A model generated the notes under the pieces. The model saw only the letters and a program-made list of their open reading frames with translations, did not search any database and was not told the DNA's origin. 64,000 nucleotides of DNA from Desulfoferula sp040751985 (GTDB lineage: Bacteria; Desulfobacterota; Desulfarculia; Desulfarculales; Desulfarculaceae): positions 1-64,000 of the forward strand of contig JBFMFU010000054.1 of NCBI GenBank assembly GCA_040751985.1, in the 5' to 3' direction. Shown here one piece after another: positions 33,014 to 41,099 of this stretch (its first letter is position 1; each line of letters starts with the position of its first letter). The translations under genes and the position numbers were made by a program.

Positions 33014-34339
33014 TCAGGACCAGCGGGTGGAGGTGAACTTGCCGCTCACGGCCGCGTCGATGAGGTCGGGCATGGCCCCGAACATCCAGCCCTGCCCCTG
33101 ACCGCCGAAGAGCTTCACGCCCTTGAAGCTGTTGGTGGCGATGTTCAGGTCGTTGCCCCAGTCCCGCAGGGGCAGCAGGCCGAAGCAGGTGGAATGGTAG
33201 ATTTTGCCGCCGGCCTTCTCGATGATCGCTGCCTCGCCGAAGTGATGGGCCATGTAGTAGGTGGGGGTGTCAGTCTGCACCCAGAAATAGGTGTTGTCGC
33301 TCACCTTGCGGCCCTGGATCAGCTTGGCGATCTGGCGGATCTCGTAGTAGGTCAGGTGCGGGCAGCCCACGTGGACGATATCCACCTTGTCGCTCTTGGC
33401 CGAGCAGAGCATCCGGTAGATTTCCTTGAGGTCGTCCAGCTTGACGGTTATCCGCTCCACGTCCTTGGGCACCTTGCCCCCGAAGGCGGCCTCCAGGGTG
33501 GGCGACTCGGGGCTTATGCCGATGAAGTGCAGCATGGGGTCGTTCATGCCCGGCGAGGCGCAGCCGGTGAGCAGCTTGGCGCCCTCGTTGCTCATGGGCT
33601 TGGGCAGGTTGAGGATGGCCGGCACCCGGTTGTTGGACTTCATGGCGATGGCCGCGCCCAGGGCCGCCCAGTCGGCCGAGTACACCAGGTTCTGCTTCAC
33701 CTCGTCGCTGAGTTCGAAGATCACCTGGGCCCGCCGGTTCTCGTCCAGCATGGTGCCGTACTTGGGGTGCACACCGGTGAAGGCGGCGTAGATCAGGGTC
33801 ACCGTGTTCTCGCGGTTGGCGCGGGCGCCCAGGATGCTGTTGATGTAGGCTGCGTAGCTGGACTCCACCGAGACCACGTACTCGTCCTTTTTGGGAATGA
33901 CGGTGTTGAAGTGCGGTGTGCAGGACTGGGGCAGCACCATGCCCATCTTCTTGCACTCCTGGTAGCCCTTGACCACCGCCTCATAAATGACCCGGGGCAT
34001 CTTGTAGTGCCGATGATTCCAGGGATAGCCCTCCTCTTCGTACTTATCCAGTTGCAGGAACAGGGGGTCCGTGGAGCAGATGCAGTTGGGGCTGTCGGTG
34101 ACCTTGGCCCCCATGTCTATGAATTGCCTCATTATGGAAGACTGCCCCAATTCATACTTAGAGTATTCGGGCGTGGAGCGCGGCATTATCAAACAGGTGC
34201 CGTAGTGTACGTTGGACAGGGTGGCCATCTCCTCCGCGCCCACCGCCACGCCGAAGTCCACCAGCTTCTCCATGGCGATGCGCCTGGCCTCGCCCTGCTT
34301 GCCGTCGAGCATCTCCTGCTCGTGCCTGGTCAGTTTCAT
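33014..34339 (-). CDS. Aconitase X catalytic (large) subunit
   Basis: AcnX (DUF521) large subunit, about 441 aa, a hydro-lyase that uses an Fe-S cluster. The start at 34339 (MKLTRHEQEMLDGKQG) follows AGGAGGGG. Cys positions likely for cluster binding are in SPNCICSTDPL, HVGCPHLTYYEI and HSTCFGLLPL. Known members dehydrate cis-3-hydroxy-L-proline in bacteria and mevalonate 5-phosphate in archaea. Neither pathway is visible here. Placement directly upstream of a 2-hydroxyacyl-CoA dehydratase suggests a new substrate, perhaps a hydroxylated (branched) carboxylic acid. The small subunit gene lies 49 bp upstream. Confidence 0.9.
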   Translation of the reverse strand: MKLTRHEQEMLDGKQGEARRIAMEKLVDFGVAVGAEEMATLSNVHYGTCLIMPRSTPEYSKYELGQSSIMRQFIDMGAKVTDSPNCICSTDPLFLQLDKYEEEGYPWNHRHYKMPRVIYEAVVKGYQECKKMGMVLPQSCTPHFNTVIPKKDEYVVSVESSYAAYINSILGARANRENTVTLIYAAFTGVHPKYGTMLDENRRAQVIFELSDEVKQNLVYSADWAALGAAIAMKSNNRVPAILNLPKPMSNEGAKLLTGCASPGMNDPMLHFIGISPESPTLEAAFGGKVPKDVERITVKLDDLKEIYRMLCSAKSDKVDIVHVGCPHLTYYEIRQIAKLIQGRKVSDNTYFWVQTDTPTYYMAHHFGEAAIIEKAGGKIYHSTCFGLLPLRDWGNDLNIATNSFKGVKLFGGQGQGWMFGAMPDLIDAAVSGKFTSTRWS

Positions 34340-34388
34340 GGGAGCCCCTCCTGCGGGATACGTTGCCTTGGTTCGCACGGGTGCAAGG

Positions 34389-34826
34389 CTAGTCCTTGCG
34401 GGTGATGGTGACCACGGCCTCCTTGCCTACCTCCGCGGCCTGAATCTCGACCCAATCCCCGGTCTGTATCTCCTGGATGGGGTCCCTGTCCAGGCCGTCC
34501 ACGGCCGGGATCTCGGCCGCGATGGCCCCGCCCAGGTCAATGGGGTGCACCTGGCGGCAGATGATGGCCTTGGGCCCCACCTGGGACTCCTTGACCTTGA
34601 AGAAAAGCCCTATGGAGCCGGTGGTGGAGCCGCTCACCGTGGGATAGACCACGATCTTGTCCTTGACGCTCTGGCCCGAGAGCTTGTGGCCGAAGATGCT
34701 GATGATGCCGGTTTCGTTGGGTATGGTGAAGGGGGCCCAGCTCAGGGGCTGCTCGCTGACCAGGGCCTCGCCTGCAGCCTGGCCCTTGGAGCGGGTGATG
34801 CCTTTCAGAACCTTTTTCGCCGCCAT
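34389..34826 (-). CDS. Aconitase X swivel (small) subunit
   Basis: AcnX small subunit (DUF126), 145 aa, with the family block VVYPTVSGSTTGSIG holding the active-site Ser region, then ICRQVHPIDLGGAIAAEIPAVDG. It closes the active site over the Fe-S cluster of the large subunit. AGGAGGT precedes the ATG. It is the first gene of the seven-gene minus-strand operon 34826-27722 and lies about 185 nt downstream of the predicted sigma54 transcription start. Confidence 0.92.
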   Translation of the reverse strand: MAAKKVLKGITRSKGQAAGEALVSEQPLSWAPFTIPNETGIISIFGHKLSGQSVKDKIVVYPTVSGSTTGSIGLFFKVKESQVGPKAIICRQVHPIDLGGAIAAEIPAVDGLDRDPIQEIQTGDWVEIQAAEVGKEAVVTITRKD

Positions 34827-35021
34827 GGCTACCTCCTGAAGAATTGCTGATGAACCGACCCCGCGCCAGGGTGAGTCAGCGTCCGCACCTTGACTAGGCG
34901 GTGCGGCCTCTCCTGCGGCAGACGGCCCCGCCCCAGGCCGGGCAAAAAATTGAAGGAGTTTTTGGCTAGAAAATCCAGACTGTTGCTCCGTGTCGGTGAG
35001 CCGAGGATTCCTTACATTATT

Positions 35022-35037
35022 AGCAAGAACCAGGCCA
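35022..35037 (-). promoter_or_regulatory. Sigma54 (-24/-12) promoter for the aconitase X/dehydratase operon
   Basis: Minus-strand TGGCCTGGTTCTTGCT matches the consensus TGGCACGNNNNTTGCW at the -24 GG, the -12 GC (exactly 10 nt apart) and most other fixed positions. The start would fall near 35011. A sigma54 activator gene lies divergently next to it. Confidence 0.75.
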
Positions 35038-35158
35038 CGAAATATTTTCTTTGATAACAGGAAGTTGCCGACAAACCGACTTAATAAATCCCAGTCTCTG
35101 TCTTTTGTTTGGACATTTCAGGGGGCAAAAATGTATACTACCTGCACAAGTTTATTTT

Positions 35159-35180
35159 TATTAGTAATTATCAACTAATA
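35159..35180. promoter_or_regulatory. Candidate upstream activator site (palindrome)
   Basis: TATTAGT (35159-35165) and ACTAATA (35174-35180) are perfect inverted 7-bp arms, 8 bp apart. The centre lies about 160 bp upstream of the predicted sigma54 start, the usual range for an enhancer-binding protein that loops onto the promoter. Confidence 0.45.
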
Positions 35181-35294
35181 GGTGGCGCTGAAGTCGAGGT
35201 TTTCCCCTGCGCCCAGGCAGTCCGGCTAGGGCCCCGATTGAATATAACCCGGTTAACTAAGCAGCCTGCCTAATTTTATTTGGGGAATTTCATC

Positions 35295-36743
35295 ATGGCG
35301 GCTCCGAGCAAAAAAAGCATGGGACTGGCCTCCCTGAGTCACGACCAGAACGCCAACTACCGGGAGCTGCGCGACTTCCTCAACACCCTGGAGCTGATCC
35401 TGGACCAGGCCTACCTGGGGCTGGTGTTCGTGGACACCGACGGCATCATCCGCTTCATGAACAAGCAGTACGAGGAGCTGATCGGGGTGGACCGGGACAG
35501 CGCCTACGGCAAGCACATCACCGCGTACTTCCCCGACTCCCGCCTGCCGGTGGTCATCCAGACCGGCAAGGCCGAGTTGGGCTGGAAGTACCACTACCCA
35601 GGCGGCACCACCCTGGTGGTGAACCGCATACCCATCTTCCGGGACGAAAAGATGATCGGGGCCCTGACCCAGTGCATCTTCCGGGACATCTCCGAGCTAA
35701 AGGACATGGCCCGCAGCCTGGACCTGCTGCGCGAGAAGGTGCACACTTACAAAAACCAGCTCTCAGACCTGCTCAAACCCAAGTACACCTTCCGCGACAT
35801 CCTGGGAGTCAGCGAGGGCCTGAACCACGTCAAGGACATGGCCCGCAAGTACGCCCAGACCGAGAGCCCCATCCTGATCACCGGCGAGACCGGCACCGGC
35901 AAGGAGCTCCTGGCCCACTCCATCCACAACGCCAGCAGCAGCCACCACGGCCCCTTCGTCTGCCTGAACTGCGCCTCCATCCCCAGCGAACTCTTAGAGT
36001 CGGAGCTGTTCGGCTACAAGGCCGGGGCCTTCACCGGCGCCAACCACAAGGGCAAGACCGGCAAGATCGAGATGGCCCGGGGCGGCACCCTCTTCCTGGA
36101 CGAGATCGGCGAGCTGCCCCTGATCGCCCAGGCCAAGCTGCTGCGTGTGCTGGAAGAGAAGCGGGTGGAGAAGGTGGGCGCCGTGATCCCCGAGGAGGTG
36201 GACTTCCGCCTGGTGGTGGCCACCAACCGGGACATGGACTTTCTCTTGGACGAGGGCAACTTCCGCCAGGACCTCTACTTCCGTCTCTCGGCCCTGAGCC
36301 TGCACATCCCGCCCCTGCGCGAACGCCGGGAGGACATCCTGATCCTGAGCCAGCACTTCCTGAAGCAGATATCCACCCGCCCCGTGGAGATGACCGACCG
36401 GGCCCTGCGCGCCCTGATGGCCTACTCCTGGCCGGGCAACGTGCGCGAGCTCAAGAACGCCCTGGACCGTGCGGTCTGCCTGGCCCAGCACGGCAACGTC
36501 ATCGACCTGGACGAGCTGCCCGCGCACATCACCGCCGCGGCCCTGAACCGCCTGAACAACCCAGACCAGGCCGAGGACGGCGCCCAGCACCTGAACATGA
36601 AGCGCAAGTTCAGCGACGACGAGGTGCTGCTGATAAAGCGGGCCCTGAGCTATTGCCGGGGAAACAAGAGCCGGGCGGCCAAGATGCTGGGCATCTCGCG
36701 CTCATCCCTCTACAACAAGATGGAGCGCTACAGCCTGAACTGA
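35295..36743 (+). CDS. PAS-containing sigma54-dependent transcriptional activator (1)
   Basis: 482 aa. N-terminal PAS sensor (about residues 20-140; VFVDTDGIIRFMNKQYEELIG), central AAA+ domain with Walker A GETGTGKE, the sigma54-contact loop GAFTGA, Walker B GGTLFLDEIGEL, arginine-finger region and a C-terminal Fis-type HTH (NKSRAAKMLGISRSSLYNK). There is no receiver domain, so it is controlled by a small molecule, not by phosphorylation. The frame opens at a TTG (35280). The ATG at 35295 is spaced 8 nt from GGGGA. It is divergent from the aconitase X operon and probably activates it. It ends convergent with the operon at 36823. A similar protein is at 56081-57565. Confidence 0.94.
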   Translation: MAAPSKKSMGLASLSHDQNANYRELRDFLNTLELILDQAYLGLVFVDTDGIIRFMNKQYEELIGVDRDSAYGKHITAYFPDSRLPVVIQTGKAELGWKYHYPGGTTLVVNRIPIFRDEKMIGALTQCIFRDISELKDMARSLDLLREKVHTYKNQLSDLLKPKYTFRDILGVSEGLNHVKDMARKYAQTESPILITGETGTGKELLAHSIHNASSSHHGPFVCLNCASIPSELLESELFGYKAGAFTGANHKGKTGKIEMARGGTLFLDEIGELPLIAQAKLLRVLEEKRVEKVGAVIPEEVDFRLVVATNRDMDFLLDEGNFRQDLYFRLSALSLHIPPLRERREDILILSQHFLKQISTRPVEMTDRALRALMAYSWPGNVRELKNALDRAVCLAQHGNVIDLDELPAHITAAALNRLNNPDQAEDGAQHLNMKRKFSDDEVLLIKRALSYCRGNKSRAAKMLGISRSSLYNKMERYSLN

Positions 36744-36756
36744 GCCGGCCGGCCGC

Positions 36757-36808
36757 CAAAAATCAGGGCCGCCGGCGCCCTCACTATAGGCGGCCGCCGG
36801 CGGCCCTG
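36757..36808 (-). terminator. Rho-independent terminator of the carboxylase/BKACE/TRAP operon
   Basis: CAGGGCCGCCGGCG (36764-36777) and CGCCGGCGGCCCTG (36795-36808) form a perfect 14-bp stem with a 17-nt loop. Read on the minus strand it is followed by ATTTTT (36763-36758). It lies 15 bp beyond the stop of the 3-hydroxyacyl-CoA dehydrogenase gene. Confidence 0.8.
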
Positions 36809-36822
36809 GCGCCAACCGCGGA

Positions 36823-37746
36823 CTATTCGGCGTCCGCCGGGCCTGGGGGGGGTAAAAACCCGGAGGCCTTGTAGGCGGGGTTGGGATAGTCATAGAAGCC
36901 CTTGCCGGCCTTGAAGCCCAGTTGGCCCTTTTCCACCATTTCCTTCAGGGCCGCGGGCGGCTGGTCCCGAGGGTCCTGGGATTCGCCGAAGTAGCTCAGC
37001 TCCACGTTGTAGATCACGTCCAGGCCCACCTGGTCCATGAGGCCGAAGGGGCCGTAGGGCATGCCCGTGAACACCATCCAGGCCCGGTCCACGTCCTCCA
37101 GGTCCACGTAGCCGTCGGCCCACATGTGCAGCACCTCCCGCTTCACCGCCCGCCAGACACGGTTGAAGCAGAACCCGAAGATCTCCTTTTTCACCAGCAG
37201 CGGAATGCAGCCGATGGAGCGGGCCCAGGCGATGCCGGTCTGCATGGTCTGTTCGCTGGTTTGGCTGCCGCCCATCACGTCAATCAGATACATGCCCATG
37301 ATAGGGAAGTAGAAGTGCAGATTCAGGCACTGCTGGGGCCTCTTGGTGGCGCTCTCTATCTTGGAGATGGGAATGGACGAGCTGTTGGTGGCCAAGATGG
37401 CCGAGGCCGGGGCCAGGGCGTCCAGCTGGGCGAAGACCTTGCGCTTCAGCTCCAGGTTCTCGGGCACCGCCTCGATCACCAGGTCCGCCCCGGCCAGGGC
37501 CTCTTCCAGCGAGCCGGCCTGCCGCACCTTCTTGATGCCCTCTTTCCAGGCCTCTAGACCCGTTATAGGGCCCTTGCCTCCGCTGGCGGCCAGGGCCTGC
37601 AATAGGCCCTGGTTGGCCTTGGCGAAGGTCCCCTCCACCTGGTCATAGCCAGTGACCTGGTAGCCGTAGCAGGCGCTCTGCACGGCGATCTGGGCGCCCA
37701 GGATGCCCAGGCCCACCACCGCCACCTTTTCGATCTTCTCAACCAT
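36823..37746 (-). CDS. 3-hydroxyacyl-CoA dehydrogenase
   Basis: 307 aa, NAD-dependent oxidation of a 3-hydroxyacyl-CoA to the 3-keto form. Rossmann motif VAVVGLGILGAQIAVQSACYG is close to the GxGxxG pattern. The active-site region is ATNSSSIPISKIES followed by CLNLHFYFPIMGMYLIDVM, with His-Phe in the usual place, and FNRVWRAVKREVLHM marks the C-terminal domain. The usual N-P after H-F is Y-F-P, a small deviation. The start at 37746 follows GGAGG. It ends the operon and may supply 3-keto acids or esters for the BKACE enzymes. Confidence 0.88.
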   Translation of the reverse strand: MVEKIEKVAVVGLGILGAQIAVQSACYGYQVTGYDQVEGTFAKANQGLLQALAASGGKGPITGLEAWKEGIKKVRQAGSLEEALAGADLVIEAVPENLELKRKVFAQLDALAPASAILATNSSSIPISKIESATKRPQQCLNLHFYFPIMGMYLIDVMGGSQTSEQTMQTGIAWARSIGCIPLLVKKEIFGFCFNRVWRAVKREVLHMWADGYVDLEDVDRAWMVFTGMPYGPFGLMDQVGLDVIYNVELSYFGESQDPRDQPPAALKEMVEKGQLGFKAGKGFYDYPNPAYKASGFLPPPGPADAE

Positions 37747-37845
37747 GAACCTCCGCCTCCTTTTGTGGGCCGGGCCCGCTGACTTTGACCGGCTACCCAA
37801 TGCGCCGCGCGAAAATTGACAACCGCCTCCCCGCCGCTCCCCGCC

Positions 37846-39801
37846 TCATTTGCCGATGGAAGGCAGCACGGACATCAGGTTGGGCAGGTACAGAGCGATT
37901 ATGGGGAACAGGGTGAGGATTATTATAGTGAGGGTCTGCATGGCAATAAAGGGGGCTATGCCGCGGAAGATGGTGGCCATGGGCACGTTGCCCGCCGTGG
38001 CGTGGATGACGAACACGTTTATGCCCACCGGCGGCGAGACCTGCCCCATCTCCATCATGATGACCATCACCACCCCGAACCAGATGGGATCAAAGCCCAT
38101 GGCCAGGATGGAGGGATAAACGATGGGCAGGGTGACCATGATCATGGGGATGATGTTCATCACCATGCCTAGGAATAGATAAAGGACCAGGATGCAGACG
38201 AAGAAGACGTAGGGGGACAGATTCAGGGACTGCAGCCAGGTGGACAGGCTCAGGGGCAGCTCGGTGAGGGTGATGAAGTTGCCCAGCAGGGCCACGCCGA
38301 TGAGCATGGTGATGATCATGGCCGACATCTGAATCCCCAGGGTCAGGGATTCAAAGAGCGTCTTCCAGGTGAACTCGGGCGAAAACGCGGCCAGGACCAG
38401 GGCGCCGATCACGCCCACCCCGCCGGCCTCGGTGGGGGTCACTATGCCGGAGTAAATGCCGCCCATGACCAGCACGAAGAGCACCACCACCTGCCAAGTG
38501 CCCTGCAGGGAAGTGATCTTTTCCAGCCAGGTGGAGCCCCCGGTGGTGGGGCCCAGGGTGGGGTTCAGCTTGCAGCGGATAAAGATCAGCACCGAGAACA
38601 AAAGGATCATCAGCGCGCCGGGCAGGATGCCGGCCATGAAAAGCTTGCCCACCGACTGCTCGGTGATGATGCCGTAGGCGATAAAGCCGATGCTGGGCGG
38701 TATGAGGATGCCCAGGGTGCCGCCGGCGGCCACGGAGCCAGTGGCCAGGGCGTCCTGGTATTTGTATTTTCTCATCTCCGGCAGGGCCACCGAGCCCATG
38801 GTGGCGGCGTTGGCCATGCTGTCGCCGCAGATGGCCGCGAAGCCCCCGCAGCCCATGATGGTGGCGATGGCCAGGCCGCCGGGTATCCTGGCCAGCCAGG
38901 TGTGGGCAGCCTTGAACAGGTTCTTGCTGATGCCCGAATGCAGGCAGAACAGGCCCATGAGGATGAAGAAGGGGATGACGCAGAGGAAGTATTCGGCCAC
39001 GCTGTCATAAGAGGCCAGACGCACTGACCCCAGGGTGATCTCCATGCCCGTGAGGCACCAGGTGCCCAGGATGCCGATGAACCCCATGGCGAAGGCCACC
39101 GGGAAGCCGAAGAACATGAACGTCAGGGCCAGCCCCAGCATCAATAGGGCCAAGGTGGTCTTGCCCAGGGCGACTCCCGACGCCTGATAGACAAAGGGCA
39201 GAGTAATAAAGGCTGCCGCTATGGCCAGCGCCAAGGCCAGAAACGCCAGGGGTTTTTTATACGCGGCGAGCAGGCGGCCCAGGTTGGCCAGCAGTTGCTG
39301 GAAAAGCACCACGCACATCAGCAGGCAGCCGAGCGCGGCCAGGAAGGTGAAAGGCGCGAAGGGCATCTCGGATACCATGGTGATCTTGCCCTCGGCGTAC
39401 TCCGTCATTCCCCTTCGGTATAGCTGCCAGGTGATGATCAAAAAAAGATAGAGTCCGCAAAGGGAAAACATAGTTTCCAGAAAGAGGCGAGTCTTGGTGG
39501 GTAGCTTGTTGGTCAGGATATCGACCGAAATATGGCGGCCGTTTCTCTGGGTCTCGGCCAGGCTCAGAAAGGTGACGATGATCAATAAAAAGGTCTCGCC
39601 CTCGATGACGAAGTCGAAGACCACCCCGAAGAAGTTCCGCAGAGCCAAGTCAACGATGATGGTAGCGGCCATGACCAAGGCCAGGATGGCGCTCAGGGCG
39701 GCGCATTTCCGGGCCACGTAACCTATGCCCTTGTCCAGGGCCGCCGCCCAACTCAGCAGCCGGCCGCTGGCCCGGATGATGGCTGACTCTTGGTTACTCA
39801 T
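37846..39801 (-). CDS. dctQM: Fused TRAP transporter permease DctQ-DctM (system 3)
   Basis: 651 aa from the ATG at 39801 (GGAGAGG upstream). The first about 190 residues are DctQ (IVDLALRNFFGVVFDFVIEGE; QRNGRHISVDIL). A linker with two extra helices leads into a complete DctM (CGGFAAICGDSMANAATMGS, GGTLGILIPPSIGFIAYG, YSGIVTPTEAGGVGV). Systems 1 and 2 in this window keep Q and M as separate genes, so this is a distinct TRAP type. It is 158 bp after its dctP, beyond a strong hairpin. Confidence 0.93.
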   Translation of the reverse strand: MSNQESAIIRASGRLLSWAAALDKGIGYVARKCAALSAILALVMAATIIVDLALRNFFGVVFDFVIEGETFLLIIVTFLSLAETQRNGRHISVDILTNKLPTKTRLFLETMFSLCGLYLFLIITWQLYRRGMTEYAEGKITMVSEMPFAPFTFLAALGCLLMCVVLFQQLLANLGRLLAAYKKPLAFLALALAIAAAFITLPFVYQASGVALGKTTLALLMLGLALTFMFFGFPVAFAMGFIGILGTWCLTGMEITLGSVRLASYDSVAEYFLCVIPFFILMGLFCLHSGISKNLFKAAHTWLARIPGGLAIATIMGCGGFAAICGDSMANAATMGSVALPEMRKYKYQDALATGSVAAGGTLGILIPPSIGFIAYGIITEQSVGKLFMAGILPGALMILLFSVLIFIRCKLNPTLGPTTGGSTWLEKITSLQGTWQVVVLFVLVMGGIYSGIVTPTEAGGVGVIGALVLAAFSPEFTWKTLFESLTLGIQMSAMIITMLIGVALLGNFITLTELPLSLSTWLQSLNLSPYVFFVCILVLYLFLGMVMNIIPMIMVTLPIVYPSILAMGFDPIWFGVVMVIMMEMGQVSPPVGINVFVIHATAGNVPMATIFRGIAPFIAMQTLTIIILTLFPIIALYLPNLMSVLPSIGK

Positions 39802-39900
39802 AAGCCTCTCCGCCCCATCAGGATATGACAAGGCGCTCAGGCGGCCCTCGGCGTCTTCCACCTAGCTATGACCCCTGCCGGCCATGGGCATGTGTCTAGT

Positions 39901-39938
39901 CCGTGGACCGGCCGCTTAAGCATGCGGCCGGCCCACGG
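39901..39938 (-). terminator. Intercistronic stem-loop between dctP and dctQM (system 3)
   Basis: CCGTGG-A-CCGGCCGC pairs with GCGGCCGG-C-CCACGG: 14 bp with one A/C mismatch and an 8-nt loop, 21 nt past the dctP stop. No T-run. It occupies the same place as the hairpin after dctP of system 1. Confidence 0.55.
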
Positions 39939-39959
39939 GCAGCTTAAAGCGTAGGTGAC

Positions 39960-41039
39960 TTATTTGGCGCCCAGGGGCTTCCAGAACGCGTCCCGCTTCA
40001 GAGGATGAGCGGAGGCCTTCTGCACGACGGCCTCGATCTTGGCCATGAGCGCCCTCCCTTTCAGGCCCACCTTGTCCATGTCCTTGATGTGGTCATCATA
40101 GACCGGCTTGAGAGTCGCCTTCCACTCCTCTCTCTGCTTTTGAGGTACGACGTAAATCTGGTCGCCGCGCTTTTTCAACTGGGCCAGGATGAACTGGTTC
40201 ATCTCCATGAACTTGGCGCCCACCGCGATGCTCAAGGACAAATTGAGGTCGTTGAAGACCTTTTGGATGTCCGGCGGCAGGGAGTTCCACTTCTTTAGGT
40301 TCATGGCCGCGATCTGAGCACCGGGAGTGAACCCGATGATGGTGTGCTTGTTCACCAAATCGGTGAACCGGAAGGAGTGCAGGGGAGGCGTGGGGAACAT
40401 GACGCCGTCCAGGGCTCCCCTTTGCAGGGACATGTAGATATCGGCCATCTTCACCACCCTGGGAGAGGCGCCCCAGATCTTAAAGCAGGTGACGCCCATG
40501 GTGTTGGCGGCCCATATCTTCTGGTTCTTCATGTCGGACAGTTTTTTTATGAGCACGTTCTTCATATGGAGGTTGACTATGCCCGAGGAAAAGAACCCCA
40601 GGACCTTCATGTCCTTGTACTCGGCGGCCAGCGCCGGCACTTGCTTATAGCACTCGTAATACGACTGGGAGGCGTGCAGCTCGCTCTCCAACTGGAAGGG
40701 CAGGAACAGGGACGAAGTGACGGGGAACTGCTTGTTGAAGGCCCAGACGCTCAGGGGCATCACGATGTCGGCCAGGCCGCTTTTTACGGCGCTGAGGCCC
40801 TGCTCGTTCTTGACCAGGGTGCCGCCCAGGAACCATTTGAATTTCACCCGGCCCTTGGTGCGCTCCTCGATCATCTTCCCCCAGGGGATATAGACCTGCT
40901 GGACCACCGGGTGCATGGGGGGCTGCCATACGCCGACCTTCAGCTCGATTACCTCGGCCGCGCTCGCCCCGCTCAAGGCGGTCATGGACAGCAACAGGCA
41001 GCCCGCCGCGATCAGCGTCGCCAGTTTAATGAGTTTCAT
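39960..41039 (-). CDS. dctP: TRAP transporter solute-binding protein, DctP family (system 3)
   Basis: 359 aa with a signal peptide (MKLIKLATLIAAGCLLLSM... cut near ASAAE). DctP core: LSDMKNQKIWAANTMGVTCFKIWGASP and ADIYMSLQRGALDGVMFP. In most DctP proteins, as in system 2 here (QKIRAS), an Arg in the K-I-R block clamps the substrate carboxylate. Here the block reads KIWAAN, so that Arg is Trp. The ligand mode may differ. It stands between the BKACE genes and the fused permease in the sigma54-controlled operon. Confidence 0.92.
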   Translation of the reverse strand: MKLIKLATLIAAGCLLLSMTALSGASAAEVIELKVGVWQPPMHPVVQQVYIPWGKMIEERTKGRVKFKWFLGGTLVKNEQGLSAVKSGLADIVMPLSVWAFNKQFPVTSSLFLPFQLESELHASQSYYECYKQVPALAAEYKDMKVLGFFSSGIVNLHMKNVLIKKLSDMKNQKIWAANTMGVTCFKIWGASPRVVKMADIYMSLQRGALDGVMFPTPPLHSFRFTDLVNKHTIIGFTPGAQIAAMNLKKWNSLPPDIQKVFNDLNLSLSIAVGAKFMEMNQFILAQLKKRGDQIYVVPQKQREEWKATLKPVYDDHIKDMDKVGLKGRALMAKIEAVVQKASAHPLKRDAFWKPLGAK

Positions 41040-41099
41040 CTCGCTCCTCCCTTATAAAGGCCTCGGTTATACGGTCAATGTGCAACCCAGCCCTTGCTA

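Larger units (their letters stand above)
34827..35294. other. Divergent regulatory region: aconitase X operon / PAS-sigma54 activator
   Basis: This 468-bp region is AT-rich in its right half. It carries a sigma54 promoter on the minus strand, an upstream palindrome at a typical activator distance, and the ribosome-binding site of the activator gene (GGGGA, 35282-35286). No gene seen: a 62-codon plus-strand frame at 34990-35178 lacks any support. Confidence 0.7.

Noticed and set aside
34990..35178. 62-codon plus-strand ORF in the sigma54 regulatory region
   Set aside because: No ribosome-binding site, no recognisable similarity, and it overlaps the sigma54 promoter and the upstream palindrome.
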